A stretch of DNA of 5,916 nt from Candidatus Curtissbacteria bacterium RIFCSPLOWO2_01_FULL_38_11b (GTDB lineage Bacteria > Patescibacteriota > Microgenomatia > Curtissbacterales > GWA2-41-24), in contig MFBO01000012.1 in assembly GCA_001774995.1 (NCBI GenBank), positions 1 to 5,916 on the forward strand. The letters are read 5' to 3'. The position numbers and the translations under genes were made by a program. A model generated the notes under the pieces. It saw only the letters and a program-made list of their open reading frames with translations. It ran no database searches and was not told where the DNA came from. Position 1 is the stretch's first letter, and each line of letters opens with the position of its first letter. Positions 1-5,157 of this stretch are shown one piece after another.

Positions 1-433
1 CGACCACTACCAAAGCAGGAATCTCTCCTCCAGTTAGAATGAAATCCCCTGTAGAGAACACATCATCTACAAAATTTTCAATACGGGTGTCTACGCCCTC
101 ATAATGACCGCAGACGATTGCTAAATTGTTTTTATGGGCAAGTTTTATAGCAATTGCTTGATCGTATTTTTTGCCTGATGCAGAGGTAAGCAGAGAGTGT
201 GGCTTTGGTTTTATTGAATCGAGTGCACTGGCGATAACATCCACTTTTAATATCATGCCTTGTCCTCCCCCATACGGTTTATCATCGACAGTTTTGTGTT
301 TACTCTTAGCAAAGTCTCGAATGTTGATAATATCAATATTAACTATTTTATTACCAACAGCTCTTTTTAAGATACTTGAAGAAAAAACTGATTCAAAGAA
401 TTGAGGAAAAAGAGTTAAGATTTTTATGTTCAC
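1..433 (-). CDS. trmD: tRNA (guanine-N1)-methyltransferase TrmD, 3' end beyond the window
   Basis: TrmD uses S-adenosylmethionine to methylate N1 of G37, next to the anticodon, in tRNAs with G36, which prevents +1 frameshifting. The window holds the first 144 codons of a protein usually about 230-250 residues long. I read it from a GTG at 433-431; it opens MNIKILTLFPQFF, the classic TrmD N-terminus. Further motifs are RDF at 39-41, TVDDKPYGGGQGM at 48-60, CGHYEGVDTR at 108-117 and STGDFILTGGE at 127-137; the last two form the SAM-binding trefoil knot of the SPOUT fold. The catalytic Asp and the C-terminal tRNA-binding domain lie outside the window. The GTG overlaps the khpA stop in a GTGA arrangement, which suggests translational coupling. 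rimM, often found just before trmD, is absent here. The family call is firm. Confidence 0.96.
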   Translation of the reverse strand, partial: MNIKILTLFPQFFESVFSSSILKRAVGNKIVNIDIINIRDFAKSKHKTVDDKPYGGGQGMILKVDVIASALDSIKPKPHSLLTSASGKKYDQAIAIKLAHKNNLAIVCGHYEGVDTRIENFVDDVFSTGDFILTGGEIPALVVV

Positions 434-663
434 ACTTCATTGACTTCGATATTTACAAAACTGTTTTCTTTGACACCCCTAATTCTTAAAATATTTTTGA
501 TTGATTTAATCATTTTGCCATTTTTGCCTATTACTTTTGCGATATCGTCTTTAGGAATAAGAATTGAAAAATTGATATTTCTGCCATCTTGTGATTTTTC
601 GATTTTAATCTTTTTTATATCCGAAACTAGTGGCGAAATTAGTAATTTAAGAAGATCTTCCAT
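430..663 (-). CDS. khpA: KH-domain RNA-binding protein KhpA (YlqC family)
   Basis: This 77-residue protein is essentially one KH RNA-binding domain. The diagnostic stretch is IAKVIGKNGKMIKSI at 41-55, with the GxxG loop at G46-K47-N48-G49 between two helices that grip single-stranded RNA. Length, the MEDLLKLLISPLV opening and position directly after rpsP match KhpA, which in Firmicutes pairs with KhpB/Jag and affects cell division and sRNA or mRNA binding. Whether a KhpB partner exists here cannot be seen. The ATG lies inside the last codons of rpsP (17-base overlap) and the TGA overlaps the trmD start, so the three genes are probably co-translated. The spacing leaves no room for rimM. Only a weak GAAAG lies upstream of the ATG. 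Confidence 0.93.
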   Translation of the reverse strand: MEDLLKLLISPLVSDIKKIKIEKSQDGRNINFSILIPKDDIAKVIGKNGKMIKSIKNILRIRGVKENSFVNIEVNEV

Positions 664-901
664 TTTTTAAACTTTCGATAAGCTTAGCAACAGCTTGAGT
701 TGGCAAGGCTCCACGTGATAGCCAAGCATTTAATTTTTTCTGGTCAATTTTAAGTTTGGTCGCTTTTTTTTCATAAGGTAAATAATACCCCAGTATTTCT
801 AAAAAGCGGCCATCTCGTTTGCTTTTTGTGTCCTGGGCAACTAGCCTATAGGAGATACGATGTTTTTTGCCAGTTTTGGTTAATCTTATTTTTACACTCA
901 T
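647..901 (-). CDS. rpsP: 30S ribosomal protein bS16
   Basis: bS16 binds 16S rRNA and is needed for 30S assembly. The 84-residue product has the family's usual length and landmarks: MSVKIRLTKTGKKHRISYR at the start (normally VKIRL.R.G.K..P.YR), a KRDGRFLEILGYYLP segment at about 28-42, and LNAWLSRGALPTQAVAKL at about 57-74, matching the usual W.s.GA.PT..v..L. The last codons overlap the khpA start. The ATG sits directly against an AT-rich repeat with no Shine-Dalgarno sequence; a possible promoter lies about 120 bases upstream, at the end of rnc. The identification is secure. Confidence 0.97.
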   Translation of the reverse strand: MSVKIRLTKTGKKHRISYRLVAQDTKSKRDGRFLEILGYYLPYEKKATKLKIDQKKLNAWLSRGALPTQAVAKLIESLKNGRSS

Positions 902-904
902 ATT

Positions 905-1016
905 AATTAATTTTCAATTTATAATTTAAAATGAATTTTCAATTTTTCAAATTTCAAATTTCTTCCGCTCGCCTGTTGCCTAGTTGACATAGGTTTATAG
1001 TTTATGGCTTGGTAAG
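905..1016 (-). repeat. Composite AT-rich intergenic repeat, copy 1
   Basis: This block fills most of the rnc-rpsP gap. On the plus strand it contains, in order, AATTTTCAATTTATAATTTA (909-928), AAATTTCAAATTT (949-961), TTGCCTAGTT (976-985), then TTTATAGTTTATGG ending near 1007. The same words recur in the same order at 2031-2185, upstream of the ACP-like gene. This copy has an extra GACATAGG (986-993) after TTGCCTAGTT, making a small CCTA...TAGG dyad. It becomes the 5' leader of the rpsP transcript if the promoter at 1023-1052 is real. I see no ORF and no GC-rich terminator hairpin in it. Whether it is mobile, structural or neutral is unknown. Confidence 0.7.
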
Positions 1017-1022
1017 CGTGTA

Positions 1023-1052
1023 ATTATCTCAAATTGTGCTATCAATGTTCAA
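1023..1052 (-). promoter_or_regulatory. Possible sigma70-type promoter for rpsP-khpA-trmD
   Basis: On the minus strand, TTGAAC (1052-1047) and GATAAT (1028-1023) are separated by 18 bases, pointing towards rpsP. A perfect TTGACA (1066-1061) overlaps the end of rnc, but its best -10 at 17 bases is only GATAGC. The AT-rich background makes chance matches likely, so this is tentative; rpsP may simply be read from upstream. Confidence 0.35.
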
Positions 1053-1055
1053 GAA

Positions 1056-1796
1056 TCAAATGTCAAGTCTTTTTAGGGCATCTTGGGCAGCGTTTTGAGC
1101 AGCTTGCTGTTTATTTTTACCAACACCCCTACCTAGAAGTTTTTCATCCAAATAGACACCTATCTGAAAACTACGCGCATGATCAGGCCCCCAACTTGTT
1201 AAGAGTTTATAAGTGGGGGAAACTCGATACTTTTGCTGTAGGGTTTCTTGAAGGCGAGATTTGTTATCCGAAACTGCTGATTGGGTTAAAGTTTGCCAGT
1301 CTTTGAGAATCGATTTGTCAATAAATTTTTCAACCCTTTCATATCCCTGATCAAGATAAATCGCTCCGACTAATGCCTCAAAAGTATTGGCAAGAATAGA
1401 GCTGTTTTCTCTTCCTTTTGAATCTTCTTCTCCTTTGGAAAGGTACAGGTAGTGTCCAAGATCGAGCTTTTTGGCAATTTTAGCTAAAGTTTCTGTTCTA
1501 ACCAGAGATGCCCTAAGTTGGGTTAATTCCCCTTCTGGGCTTGAAGGCAGTGTTAAGTAGAGAAATCGTGAAACAACTATTGAAAGTACGGAATCACCTA
1601 AAAATTCTAATCTTTCATTGGACGTACTTTTATACTTTTTATTTTCGTTTAAATAGGAACGGTGAATGAAAGCATTTTTGATTAAATTTTGATCTGTAAA
1701 ATTAATTTTTAAACTATCCTGAAGTATTTTGAGCTTAGTTAGGCTTGCGGAAATACTAATTCGGCGAGATTGTATTTTAGTTTGTTGAATCGGCAT
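1056..1796 (-). CDS. rnc: Ribonuclease III
   Basis: RNase III is an Mg2+-dependent homodimeric endonuclease that cuts double-stranded RNA, releasing rRNA precursors and turning over mRNA. Counting from the ATG at 1796-1794 (246 residues), the signature NERLEFLGDS is at 60-69, with E61, E64 and D68 matching E38, E41 and D45 of E. coli. ILANTFEALVGAIYLDQG spans about 134-151: the essential glutamate is present (E140), but the usual metal-binding Asp (E. coli D114) is Asn (N137), a variant also known in Drosha-type enzymes. A dsRNA-binding domain follows from about 177 to the end. An upstream in-frame TTG at 1802-1800 would add two residues. Either start overlaps the ACP-like gene, and about 20 residues precede the usual family start, so the true start is uncertain. 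acpP-rnc adjacency is classical. Confidence 0.96.
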   Translation of the reverse strand: MPIQQTKIQSRRISISASLTKLKILQDSLKINFTDQNLIKNAFIHRSYLNENKKYKSTSNERLEFLGDSVLSIVVSRFLYLTLPSSPEGELTQLRASLVRTETLAKIAKKLDLGHYLYLSKGEEDSKGRENSSILANTFEALVGAIYLDQGYERVEKFIDKSILKDWQTLTQSAVSDNKSRLQETLQQKYRVSPTYKLLTSWGPDHARSFQIGVYLDEKLLGRGVGKNKQQAAQNAAQDALKRLDI

Positions 1797-2028
1797 TTTC
1801 AAAGATAAAAGTTACTAGATCTGATACTTTTTTAAACGATAAACTTGAATTTTGGGGAAATTTTATGTCGTATTTTTCTTGTAAAATAACAATTAAATCG
1901 TCAATTTCTATATCTGTGATATTTAAATCAGAGTCGAGATACGATTCTTCTTCAATTTTATCCTGATCTATTCCAAAGTGTTTATGAATAATCTTTTTAA
2001 TATCTTCTAAGATTTCTGTGTCAGTCAT
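1777..2028 (-). CDS. Acyl carrier protein-like protein lacking the phosphopantetheine serine
   Basis: An 83-residue acidic, all-helical protein with the length and pattern of acyl carrier protein: an N-terminal helix ILEDIKKIIHKHFGI (6-20), the loop, then DLNITDIEIDDLIVILQEKYDIKFP (34-58) and a final helix. Position just before rnc is also that of acpP. Aligned to the canonical DLGADSLDTVEL, the DSL motif becomes T38-D39-I40, so aspartate replaces the serine that carries 4'-phosphopantetheine. The nearest serine, S33, precedes the conserved D34-L35 and is not at the start of helix II. The protein therefore probably cannot carry acyl groups as a classical ACP. No fatty acid synthesis gene lies in the window. 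It may act through protein contacts, but its role is unknown. The 3' end overlaps rnc. Confidence 0.8.
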   Translation of the reverse strand: MTDTEILEDIKKIIHKHFGIDQDKIEEESYLDSDLNITDIEIDDLIVILQEKYDIKFPQNSSLSFKKVSDLVTFIFENADSTN

Positions 2029-2030
2029 AA

Positions 2031-2185
2031 ATGAATTTTCAATTTATAATTTAGAATTTAAAATGAATTTATAATTTTTCAAATTTTAATTTCATTGAAA
2101 ACTAAAAATTGATGCTTCGCAAAGACATAAAGTCGCAAATTTCAAATTTTGCTCCCCTATTGCCTAGTTTATCTTTTATGGATGG
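2031..2185 (-). repeat. Composite AT-rich intergenic repeat, copy 2
   Basis: This block fills the nusB-ACP gap and is related to 905-1016. Shared words in the same order on the plus strand are AATTTTCAATTTATAATTTA (2034-2053, a 20-base exact match), AAATTTCAAATTT (2137-2149), TTGCCTAGTT (2160-2169) and TTTATGG (2175-2181). Between them is extra sequence not in copy 1, including CTTCGCAAAGACATAAAGTC (2115-2134), whose reverse complement, with neighbouring bases, carries TTTGCGACTTT and CTTTGCG words spaced like a degenerate tandem repeat. It forms the leader directly before the ACP-like ATG. No ORF, no convincing promoter and no terminator hairpin are visible. Confidence 0.68.
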
Positions 2186-2190
2186 TCTTA

Positions 2191-2574
2191 CTATCTTTCA
2201 ACTTGTATCGTTTTACTTGACTTTATTATCGATCCAAGTACACCATTAACAAAGCTTGCTGAGGATTCTGACCCGAATTCCTTGGCAATCTCGACTGCTT
2301 CATCAATAATAGCTCTGTAAGGTTCTTTGTTCTTTTTGAATTTTAATTCCCAAACTGCAAGTCTTAAAGTTGCTAAATCTACAGGTGAGATTTGATCTAG
2401 TGGCCAGGCGGGAGCACATTCGGCGATTAATTTATCTATTTTTACTCTACTTGTCATAATTTTACTGGCAGTTGAGGACTTTTCCAGTTTAAGGCTTTTT
2501 TGAAAATTCTTTTCAAAAAGTAATTTAACAGTTTTAACTCGATTTTGGTGTCTTGGGTCACTTTTACTTTTCAT
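2191..2574 (-). CDS. nusB: Transcription antitermination factor NusB
   Basis: NusB with NusE (S10) binds boxA RNA and helps build rRNA antitermination complexes. The 127-residue product opens MKSKSDPRHQNRVKTVKLLF, where the family has its conserved R..A...L helix. It then shows WPLDQISPVDLATLRLAVWEL (57-77; usually W...Ri...D..iLRla.yEl), IIDEAVEIAKEFGS (89-102; usually InEaVelAK.fg) and SFVNGVLGSI (107-116). It is shorter than the usual 135-150 residues, mostly in the segment between the first helix and residue 45. The start lies inside the end of rpmF (11-base overlap), implying coupling of bL32 and NusB synthesis. No Shine-Dalgarno sequence is seen. The AT-rich repeat at 2031-2185 separates it from the next gene. 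The family call is firm despite the trimmed N-terminal half. Confidence 0.93.
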   Translation of the reverse strand: MKSKSDPRHQNRVKTVKLLFEKNFQKSLKLEKSSTASKIMTSRVKIDKLIAECAPAWPLDQISPVDLATLRLAVWELKFKKNKEPYRAIIDEAVEIAKEFGSESSASFVNGVLGSIIKSSKTIQVER

Positions 2575-2725
2575 AGTAAAATCCGCAATTTGGGCATGCC
2601 CGGTGCGGGAATTTCAGACTTTGACACTTAGAACAAGTGATTAAGCTTGGTAAAGTTATTTTTTTAGTCGATTTTCGCCTTCTGGTTCTTGCCTTTGCGT
2701 GTTTTTTCTTAGGTAAAGGTGTCAC
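2564..2725 (-). CDS. rpmF: 50S ribosomal protein bL32
   Basis: A 53-residue basic protein, read from GTG at 2725-2723 to TAA at 2566-2564. It opens MTPLPKKKHAKARTRRRKS, close to the universal bL32 start (normally M.vPkrk.sk.r...Rr), and ends with a zinc-ribbon: C31-S-K-C34, then LKFPHRAC44PNC47GFYYEK, matching the family's CP.CGe.klpHrvCp.CG.Y. All four zinc-binding cysteines are present. bL32 sits near the peptidyl transferase region of the 50S subunit. The last codons overlap nusB. A promoter (TTGACT-17-TTATAT) lies about 60 bases upstream, and an AT-rich leader without a Shine-Dalgarno sequence leads into the GTG. In E. coli rpmF precedes plsX and the fab genes; here those are absent and nusB follows. 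Confidence 0.95.
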   Translation of the reverse strand: MTPLPKKKHAKARTRRRKSTKKITLPSLITCSKCQSLKFPHRACPNCGFYYEK

Positions 2726-2729
2726 GATG

Positions 2730-2766
2730 ATAATTTAAAATTTTAAATTTAAAATTGAAAATTGTT
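2730..2766. repeat. AT-rich repeat block before rpmF, partly inverted relative to copies 1 and 2
   Basis: The stretch just upstream of the rpmF GTG is made of TAATTTAAAATTTTAAATTT followed by AAAATTGAAAATTG (2751-2764). The 13-mer AAAATTGAAAATT is the exact reverse complement of AATTTTCAATTTT at 934-946 in copy 1, so the same word occurs here in the opposite orientation. Low complexity means some matching is expected by chance. Confidence 0.45.
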
Positions 2767-2784
2767 GTATATAAATATCAAACT

Positions 2785-2813
2785 ATATAACAGTATACGG
2801 GATCAAGAGTCAA
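2785..2813 (-). promoter_or_regulatory. Sigma70-type promoter for rpmF-nusB
   Basis: On the minus strand TTGACT (2813-2808) and TTATAT (2790-2785) are exactly 17 bases apart. They lie between the end of recG and rpmF, giving a leader of about 50 bases before the GTG. The -35 matches the consensus at five of six positions. This is the best promoter candidate in the window and suggests that bL32 and NusB, and perhaps the genes beyond, are transcribed separately from recG. Confidence 0.6.
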
Positions 2814-2828
2814 CTCGTCGCAGTAATT

Positions 2829-2849
2829 GGTTAACTGTTAACTGTTAGC
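2829..2849. repeat. Short tandem repeat of TTAACTG
   Basis: Immediately after the recG stop, the plus strand reads GGTTAACTGTTAACTGTTAG, a 7-base unit (TTAACTG) repeated about two and a half times. Each unit contains the palindrome GTTAAC or part of it, so a weak AT-rich hairpin is possible, but there is no GC stem or U-tract to make it a typical terminator. Confidence 0.6.
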
Positions 2850-2854
2850 TACTA

Positions 2855-4930
2855 CTAATTCGGTTGCGAATATTGGAGATTGAGTGTGGTTAGTTTTTCT
2901 GATAGAAGCGGATATTTTTTGAGATTTGGATCGGCTTCGATTATTTTTTTGGCTTCGGCTTGGGCTGTTGATATTAATTTCTGGTCTGAAAGGTCGGCGA
3001 CTTTAAAATTGAAAAAGCCGGACTGAGTTAGGCCGAAGATTTCGCCGGGGCCGCGCATTTTAAGATCAATTTCAGCAAGTTCAAAACCAACGTGAACCTT
3101 TCCCATACTTTTTAAGCGTTTTATTGAAGTTTCGGATCTTGAATCGGTAAATAGAAAGCAATAAGATTTGTGTTTTCCTCTTCCAACTCTACCGCGTAGT
3201 TGGTGAAGCTGCGCTAATCCGAAGCGTTCTGCAGATTCAATAAGCATTATAGTGGCATTGGGTACATCGATACCGACTTCGACAACAGGTGTAGCTACAA
3301 GAATCTGAATTTTGTTATTTTTGAAATCCCCCATTATTTTTTCTTTCTCGCGCGATTTGAGGCGGCCGTGCAAAAGCCCGAGTTTCGTTTTTTTGGAAAA
3401 TTTTGTTTGTAGTTTTTCAAATTCAACCGTTGCAGATTTAACTGTTGCCATGGTTTCGGAAGGTTCGACAAAAGGAGTTAAGATAAACGCTTGTTTCCCC
3501 GTTTTGATTTCTTTTTCAATAAATCTGTATGCGTCGTTTCTTTTGAAGTTCGGTACCACAAATGTGGCGATTTTCTGTCTGCCTTTTGGCATTTCGTCAA
3601 GGATAGATAAATCAAGATCGCCATAAAGGGTTAAAGCAAGTGTTCTTGGGATTGGCGTAGCGGTCATAGTTAGAAGGTGTGGAGTGAGTTTTTGTGAATG
3701 ATTTAAAAAAAGTTTTGCCCGCTGGGCAACTCCAAAACGATGCTGTTCGTCAACAATTACTAAGCCTACTTGGCGCTCTGGTTTGAAACTTGTCAAAAGT
3801 GCGTGAGTACCACAGGTAATATCGCCATTTAGTTTTTTGCTAGCTGTCCAAATGCCAACTTTTATATTGAGAGGTTCAAGGATCGAATCTAGAGTTTTTT
3901 GATGTTGAAAAGCTAAAATTTCTGTTGGAGCTGCAAAAAGTGTATCAAATCCGTTTTCGAATGCAGCAATTGCTGCTGCCGCGGCAACCACAGTTTTACC
4001 AGAACCAACGTCACCTTCCAATAGCCTGTTGGCTGGCCTTGTATCGTTAAGATCATTAAGGATTTCATCAATTGAGCGTTTTTGGGCATTGGTTAAATTA
4101 AATGGCAATTTTTTAATAAAAAGAGTAAGCTTTTTTTTGTTGGTTTTCATTTTGGGCGAATTTCTTTTTTCCTGCCAATCTTTTTTGCGAAGTTGAGACA
4201 TAAGCTGGGTTGTAAAAATTTCGTCAAAAGCTAGTCTTTTTTTGGCAATATCAACGTCTGCATATTTTTTTGGAAAGTGAATTTTTGAGAGAGCAGAATT
4301 TAGAGGTTCGAGCTTTTGATCTTCTATAATTTTTTTTGGCAGAAAGTCACGAGTGATATCTTTGTGAACAGGTAGAAAATTGGCGATTTTGGCCCGAAGC
4401 CATTTAGAAGATAGGCCTTCTGTTTCCGGATAGATGGGAACTAAGCGACCGGTGTGTAAAGTAGAGTCATGAGTGATGAGTGATCCCACTTCGCCAAGGT
4501 TTTGTGGAACTAGTGAGTGATGAGTCGACCTTAGAACCTCATAAGAGGGTGAGATGAGTTTTGGGCGATTGCCGTCGAGCTGGACTTTACCAGAAAGTGA
4601 AACTGGCAGACCCGCTTTTAGAGTTTTTGTTAAGTATGGCTGGTTAAACCAGATGACTTCGATTGTTGCTGATTGGTCGACAATAGTGGCAACTGTTACG
4701 AATTTACCACTTCGAGTTCTAATGTTTTTGATTTGCCAGATCACTCCCTGAATACTGATTTTTTCGCCAGGAGTTAAGTTCGAGATAGTAGATATTTGCG
4801 AAAAGTCATCGTATCGGAAGGGAAAGTGGTAGATAAGGTCCTCCAGTGTCTTAATTTCTAAACGCTTGAGTTTTCGAGCATAGTAAGTGCCTATACCGGG
4901 GAGATTTTCGATGGGGGTATTGGAATCCAT
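2855..4930 (-). CDS. recG: ATP-dependent DNA helicase RecG
   Basis: RecG is a double-stranded DNA translocase that regresses stalled replication forks and remodels branched intermediates, including R-loops. The 691-residue product has normal length. A helix-hairpin-helix-like NLPGIGTYYARKL opens it (9-21), followed by the OB-fold wedge domain at about 55-130. Helicase motifs are Walker A GDVGSGKT (306-313), PTEILAFQHQ (335-344), DEQHRFG (394-400), TATPIPRT (423-430), LHGRLK (520-525), ATPVVEVGIDVP (546-557) and QLRGRVGRG (577-585). The RecG-specific TRG region is EIDLKMRGPGEIFGLTQSG (620-638). All catalytic residues look intact. An unusual 23-residue segment, 134-156, separates the wedge from LHTGRLVPIYPETEG and is encoded by repeat-like DNA. 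The ATG at 4930-4928 gives the standard N-terminus. Confidence 0.97.
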   Translation of the reverse strand: MDSNTPIENLPGIGTYYARKLKRLEIKTLEDLIYHFPFRYDDFSQISTISNLTPGEKISIQGVIWQIKNIRTRSGKFVTVATIVDQSATIEVIWFNQPYLTKTLKAGLPVSLSGKVQLDGNRPKLISPSYEVLRSTHHSLVPQNLGEVGSLITHDSTLHTGRLVPIYPETEGLSSKWLRAKIANFLPVHKDITRDFLPKKIIEDQKLEPLNSALSKIHFPKKYADVDIAKKRLAFDEIFTTQLMSQLRKKDWQEKRNSPKMKTNKKKLTLFIKKLPFNLTNAQKRSIDEILNDLNDTRPANRLLEGDVGSGKTVVAAAAAIAAFENGFDTLFAAPTEILAFQHQKTLDSILEPLNIKVGIWTASKKLNGDITCGTHALLTSFKPERQVGLVIVDEQHRFGVAQRAKLFLNHSQKLTPHLLTMTATPIPRTLALTLYGDLDLSILDEMPKGRQKIATFVVPNFKRNDAYRFIEKEIKTGKQAFILTPFVEPSETMATVKSATVEFEKLQTKFSKKTKLGLLHGRLKSREKEKIMGDFKNNKIQILVATPVVEVGIDVPNATIMLIESAERFGLAQLHQLRGRVGRGKHKSYCFLFTDSRSETSIKRLKSMGKVHVGFELAEIDLKMRGPGEIFGLTQSGFFNFKVADLSDQKLISTAQAEAKKIIEADPNLKKYPLLSEKLTTLNLQYSQPN
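4463..4531 (-). repeat. Repeat-like in-frame insertion inside recG
   Basis: This 69-base segment encodes RecG residues 134-156 (R134 to S156), which I cannot align to the usual short link between the wedge domain and LHTGRLVP. On the plus strand the 12-mer TGAGTGATGAGT occurs twice in direct orientation, at 4470-4481 and 4514-4525. The core between them has a CCAC (4486-4489) / GTGG (4504-4507) dyad with an inner CTT/AAG. Being 23 codons exactly, it keeps the frame open. The layout resembles short repeats that insert within genes, such as Rickettsia palindromic elements, but the relation to any known family is unproven. The exact boundaries are my estimate. Confidence 0.55.
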
Positions 4931-4978
4931 GATATTCAGATAGATCGGGTGTTTCAGCAGATCTAATTTTTGCTGGTT

Positions 4979-5023
4979 TATCTGATGTCTGATTATAGCT
5001 GATTAAGCTGATTTTAGCTGAGG
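4979..5023. repeat. Short tandem repeat AGCTGATT upstream of recG
   Basis: The 102-base gap between the small membrane gene and recG contains AGCTGATT at 4997-5004 and 5006-5013 (9-base period), a degenerate third copy AGCTGAGG at 5016-5023, and related CTGAT words at 4982 and 4989. On the minus strand a TATAAT (4997-4992) falls inside the array and could be a -10 box for recG, but no matching -35 is evident. Confidence 0.55.
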
Positions 5024-5032
5024 TTTTCTGTT

Positions 5033-5149
5033 TTACTGTAGTCCATAGATCAAATAGAGGGCGAACTGGCCGAGAATGAATGCCAAACCGCAGACAACAA
5101 TGATGATTTTCCAGGCGTGCTTAAGGTATGAACGTTTGAATAAGCGCAT
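5033..5149 (-). CDS. Small single-pass membrane protein of unknown function
   Basis: A 38-residue ORF read from ATG at 5149-5147 to TAA at 5035-5033. It has a basic N-terminus (MRLFKRSYLKHAWK, five Lys or Arg plus a His) followed by one hydrophobic segment, about residues 15-36 (IIIVVCGLAFILGQFALYLIYG), and almost no C-terminal tail. By the positive-inside rule the N-terminus should be cytoplasmic. I do not recognise the family. It lies between tyrS and recG on the same strand. Support for coding is the clean charge-then-membrane-helix layout and a GC content higher than the flanking microrepeat DNA. There is no strong Shine-Dalgarno sequence; only AGG about 12 bases upstream. A chance ORF cannot be excluded. 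Confidence 0.65.
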   Translation of the reverse strand: MRLFKRSYLKHAWKIIIVVCGLAFILGQFALYLIYGLQ

Positions 5150-5157
5150 TTTTAAAT

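Noticed and set aside
171..404. Plus-strand ORF of 77 codons
   Set aside because: It lies antisense within trmD, whose minus-strand frame has clear family motifs; the plus frame has no recognisable domain.
440..670. Plus-strand ORF of 76 codons
   Set aside because: Antisense shadow of khpA; its hydrophobic look comes from the complement of lysine- and isoleucine-rich codons.
902..1055. Intrinsic terminator between rnc and rpsP
   Set aside because: The only dyad (CCTA...TAGG near 979-993) is four base pairs long and has no U-tract.
1034..1306. Plus-strand ORF of 90 codons
   Set aside because: Antisense to the dsRNA-binding end of rnc; no family resemblance.
2101..2160. Possible small RNA or riboswitch before the ACP-like gene
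   Set aside because: Only microrepeat-like words are visible; no conserved helices or known riboswitch core can be recognised by eye.
3312..3626. Plus-strand ORF of 104 codons inside recG
   Set aside because: Shadow of the helicase C-terminal half, which is unmistakably coding on the minus strand.
4463..4531. Insertion sequence or CRISPR-like array in recG
   Set aside because: Only two 12-base repeats are present, with no spacer series, transposase or target-site duplication; the recG frame is intact.
4554..4751. Plus-strand ORF of 65 codons inside recG
   Set aside because: Antisense to the wedge domain of recG with no independent support.
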